This document shows, in pieces, positions 33,558 through 35,390 of a stretch of 35,390 nt of DNA; the first letter of the stretch is position 1; each line of letters opens with the position of its first letter. The notes beneath the pieces were generated by a model that was not told where the DNA came from, did no database searches, and saw only the letters and a list, made by a program, of their open reading frames with translations. The DNA is taken from positions 1 through 35,390 of the forward strand of contig CALENB010000220.1 in assembly GCA_937910235.1 (NCBI GenBank), given 5' to 3'. The translations under genes and the position numbers were made by a program. The DNA comes from an uncultured Myxococcales bacterium. Lineage in GTDB: Bacteria; Myxococcota_A; UBA9042.

Positions 33558-33831
33558 GAGGACTCCTGAGGTGGGTGACCAAGGAGTTCAACCCCGCCCG
33601 AGTCCCAAGGTGTTACCTCAAGATTCGGCAGCTGCCGGATCGACCTGGGATACGATGGCGATGCGTCCTCTCCAGTATGACAATCTGGGGATGAGGTCGT
33701 ACGCTGCCGCCGACCCGCGGCGTGCGGCCGTGTGCGCTGCCGCTGTGTCCGAAGCTCGGCGTGGCAAGCTGCGCCTGGCCGCTTGCGTACGTGGGTCCGT
33801 CGCCCACCCTGATCTGCTGGAGGTTTCTCTG

Positions 33832-34185
33832 ATGATGACGCTGATCTGCACCCGAACTTGAAGCGCTTGTCGCAAGGCGGTCGCCTTGCTGAAGGAACAC
33901 AACATCCCGTTCACGTACCGCGAATACACCGAGGCGCCGTTGAGCCGCGTTGAGATTGAGGCCGCGCTCGCTGGGTTGGCCATGTCGGTTCAAGACGTGC
34001 TGCGCAAGCGCGACGCGAACAAGTACGGCTTCTCCGGCGCTGAGTCGGACGACGTGCTGCTCGACGCCATGGCGGCGAACCCGCGCATGCTGCAGCGCCC
34101 TATCGGTCTGTTTGCCGGTCGCGCCGAGCTGGGTCGACCACCGGAGAATCTGTTGCGTCTGGTCGGGGCGGGCGCCGCGTCATGA
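33832..34185 (+). CDS. Predicted selenoprotein: ArsC-family (arsenate reductase/Spx-like) with U-S-A-C motif
   Basis: Predicted protein of 117 residues, read through an in-frame TGA at 33859-33861 as selenocysteine. The reading from ATG 33832 (GGAGG eight bases upstream) is LICTRT-U-SACRKAVALL. Sec10 and Cys13 stand where Spx has its Cys10-x-x-Cys13 pair and where ArsC has its catalytic cysteine. The downstream part is typical of the family: HNIPFTYREYTEAPLS, VLRKRDANKYGF, and RPIGLFAGRAELGRPPENLL. Arg58, Arg89 and Arg102 match the three ArsC arginines as I recall them (60, 94, 107); spacing from the catalytic residue to the first arginine is 48 in both. A stem-loop like a bacterial SECIS follows the TGA. 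Without readthrough, only a 99-residue piece from a TTG at 33886, lacking the active site, would be called. Its stop overlaps the next start. Selenium insertion is inferred, not shown. Confidence 0.85.
33859..33894 (+). promoter_or_regulatory. Predicted bacterial SECIS element with its UGA codon
   Basis: The TGA (33859-33861) is followed after 10 bases by a perfect 7-bp stem, GCAAGGC (33872-33878) with GCCTTGC (33883-33889), closing a four-base loop GGTC. A short lower helix is possible between CTT at 33866-33868 and AAG at 33892-33894. In E. coli fdhF the SelB-recognised loop also contains GGUC about 20 bases after the UGA; here the loop begins at base 21 counted from the U. The element lies wholly in coding sequence, as bacterial SECIS elements do. 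Confidence 0.75.
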
Positions 34186-35390
34186 TCGTGCCGCCGTCAG
34201 CCCCCGGCGCCGGAGGTCCGGCGCTCAACGACCGCGATATGAGCGTGTTGGCGCTGGCCCGCCTGTTGCGCGGCCGCGGTGACGCGGCGCAGGCCGTGCA
34301 GCTGCTCGACGCGACCTTGAGCCAGGCGCGTCTGCAGACGCCGGCGACCACCACGCTGTCGGCCGACGTCGCGTGGCTGCACCTCGAACGCGCCGGTTTG
34401 AGTCAAGACGCTGGTGATCTGACGTCGGCGGATCATCACGGGCTGCGCGGCGTGTTCCATTTTCAGCGGGCGGGGGACCGCGGTGGCCAAGCCGCTGCCG
34501 CCCTGCTGCTAGGAGATCTCGCCTGGCAGGGCGGAAATCCGGAGGCTGCGGCGCGGTGGTGGACACGCTGCCACGCGCTCGCGGACAACGTCGGCAACCC
34601 GATGCTCGGCGCGCGGGCGCTCGCGGCGCTGGCCTTGCTCGAGCTGTCGATGGCGCGCCCCGATCAAGCCGAGGCGATGCTCGCCGCCGCCGAACACCGC
34701 GCCCAGACCGATCTCGACGAGGCGCTCGCCGGCGAGGTGCTCGACACAGGCACTCGCGGCTTGCGGACTGAGGCGAGGGCCGAGACGCGCGTCGTCGAGG
34801 CCTCCGTCGCCTTGGTGCGCGCCCGCCAGGCGATTCGGGCGGGGCGATGGTCCGCTGCCCGTCTGCTGCTTGGCGCTGTCGCCGAAGTAGCGCAGCAGCA
34901 GGGCGCGCCGGGGCTCTACGTCGACGCGCTGCGCCTCGACGCTGTGGTCGCGCGACGCCAGGGCGATCCGCGCAGCGCCGCCGAAGGGCTCATCCTCGCG
35001 GCGGACGCGGCACGTGCGGCCGGCATGCTGCGGCTCGCCGCGCTTGTCGACACCGAGCGCGTGCTCGCGCTGGCTGACAACGAGGCCTGGCCGGAGGCTT
35101 TCGCCCTACAAAATCAGGCTCCGCCGCCGTCCATCGCCGCGCAGCCGGCCGTGCACGCCGCCCGCTTGGAGGCGTTCGCGGTGCTGTCCCTGCGCGCAGG
35201 CAACGCGATCGCCGCGGAGCGCTCGGCAGCTGAGGCCGAGGCCACCCGGCTCGCGGCCCACGACTTTGCTGGGAGCGCGCGCGCCACCGCGTTGCTCGCC
35301 GAGGCGCAGCTCGCCGGTGGAGACGTCGCGCTCGCCGCTGAGACCGCCGAGCGCGCGGCCGCAGCGGCGGTAAGCGCCGGCCGAATCGAC
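34182..35390 (+). CDS. TPR-like repeat protein, C-terminus beyond window edge
   Basis: The ATG at 34182 overlaps the selenoprotein stop (ATGA) and the frame remains open to the last base, giving 403 visible residues. The sequence is almost all helical and Ala/Leu/Arg-rich, with repeated A-x-x-x-A/L-L patterns of tetratricopeptide or SEL1-like repeats, for example VLALARLLRGRGDAAQAVQL, AAALLLGDLAWQGGNPEAAA and ALRLDAVVARRQGDPRSAAE. No signal peptide or membrane segment is evident. A protein-protein scaffold is the most that can be inferred. Its coupling to the selenoprotein suggests the two are made together, but a functional link is not shown. The downstream end, and so any catalytic or DNA-binding domain, is outside the window. 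Confidence 0.8.
   Translation, partial: MIVPPSAPGAGGPALNDRDMSVLALARLLRGRGDAAQAVQLLDATLSQARLQTPATTTLSADVAWLHLERAGLSQDAGDLTSADHHGLRGVFHFQRAGDRGGQAAAALLLGDLAWQGGNPEAAARWWTRCHALADNVGNPMLGARALAALALLELSMARPDQAEAMLAAAEHRAQTDLDEALAGEVLDTGTRGLRTEARAETRVVEASVALVRARQAIRAGRWSAARLLLGAVAEVAQQQGAPGLYVDALRLDAVVARRQGDPRSAAEGLILAADAARAAGMLRLAALVDTERVLALADNEAWPEAFALQNQAPPPSIAAQPAVHAARLEAFAVLSLRAGNAIAAERSAAEAEATRLAAHDFAGSARATALLAEAQLAGGDVALAAETAERAAAAAVSAGRID

Noticed and set aside
33562-33587. Pairing of the barrel gene's ribosome binding site with ACTCCT upstream
   Set aside because: Six base pairs with a 14-base loop are easily expected by chance, and no further regulatory structure is seen.
33859-33861. The TGA as a simple nonsense mutation making a pseudogene
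   Set aside because: The single disruption falls exactly at the catalytic position of an otherwise complete and conserved-looking frame, and a fitting stem-loop follows. A random stop would more likely fall elsewhere. It remains the main alternative until selenium genes are found.

Overview
This is a GC-rich, densely packed bacterial chromosome segment. Genes often overlap by 4 bases (ATGA or GTGA). It holds many exported lipoproteins, a Ser/Thr kinase with a PEGA-like domain, an ECF sigma/anti-sigma pair with envelope genes, a branched-chain 2-oxoacid dehydrogenase operon and a predicted selenoprotein. Together these suggest a Gram-negative member of the Myxococcota or a related deltaproteobacterial lineage. 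That placement is inferred from gene content; no rRNA or other taxonomic marker is present. I saw no insertion sequence, prophage, tRNA, rRNA or CRISPR array.

Layout. 1-801 (minus): a peptidoglycan-binding-like protein cut by the window edge, then RuvX/YqgF. 905-6523 (plus): a tightly coupled run of glutaredoxin, lipoprotein, a 9-bp tandem repeat, aspartokinase, a second lipoprotein, dTMP kinase and a membrane Ser/Thr kinase. 6547-10967 (minus): an ECF sigma operon (sigma, anti-sigma, small exported protein, TPR-PEGA membrane protein, SUMF1-like lipoprotein with a cysteine-rich insert). 11100-14731 (minus): E1alpha-E1beta-E2 of a branched-chain 2-oxoacid dehydrogenase, ended by a strong hairpin. 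14890-20828 (plus): an S66 LD-carboxypeptidase overlapping an S12 serine hydrolase, a zinc-ribbon membrane protein, a BamD-like lipoprotein and a small lysine-rich protein. 20934-25931 (minus): UvrA preceded by a two-gene ABC transporter. 26089-28247: a small membrane protein facing a membrane-anchored glutamate-synthase-like flavoprotein. 28410-32865 (plus): a second, orphan E1alpha and a large exported protein combining an HExxH domain, a propeller-like region and a probable beta-barrel. 32907-33557 (minus): a small outer-membrane barrel protein. 33832-35390 (plus): the selenoprotein and a TPR protein that runs off the window.

The most notable item is at 33832-34185. An ArsC-family (arsenate reductase/Spx-like) gene has an in-frame TGA exactly at the catalytic cysteine position, giving a U-S-A-C motif. 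It is followed at the right distance by a perfect 7-bp stem with a GGTC loop, the form of a bacterial SECIS element. A standard gene caller would truncate or lose this gene. The selenium machinery (selA, selB, selC, selD) is not in the window, so the call is a prediction.
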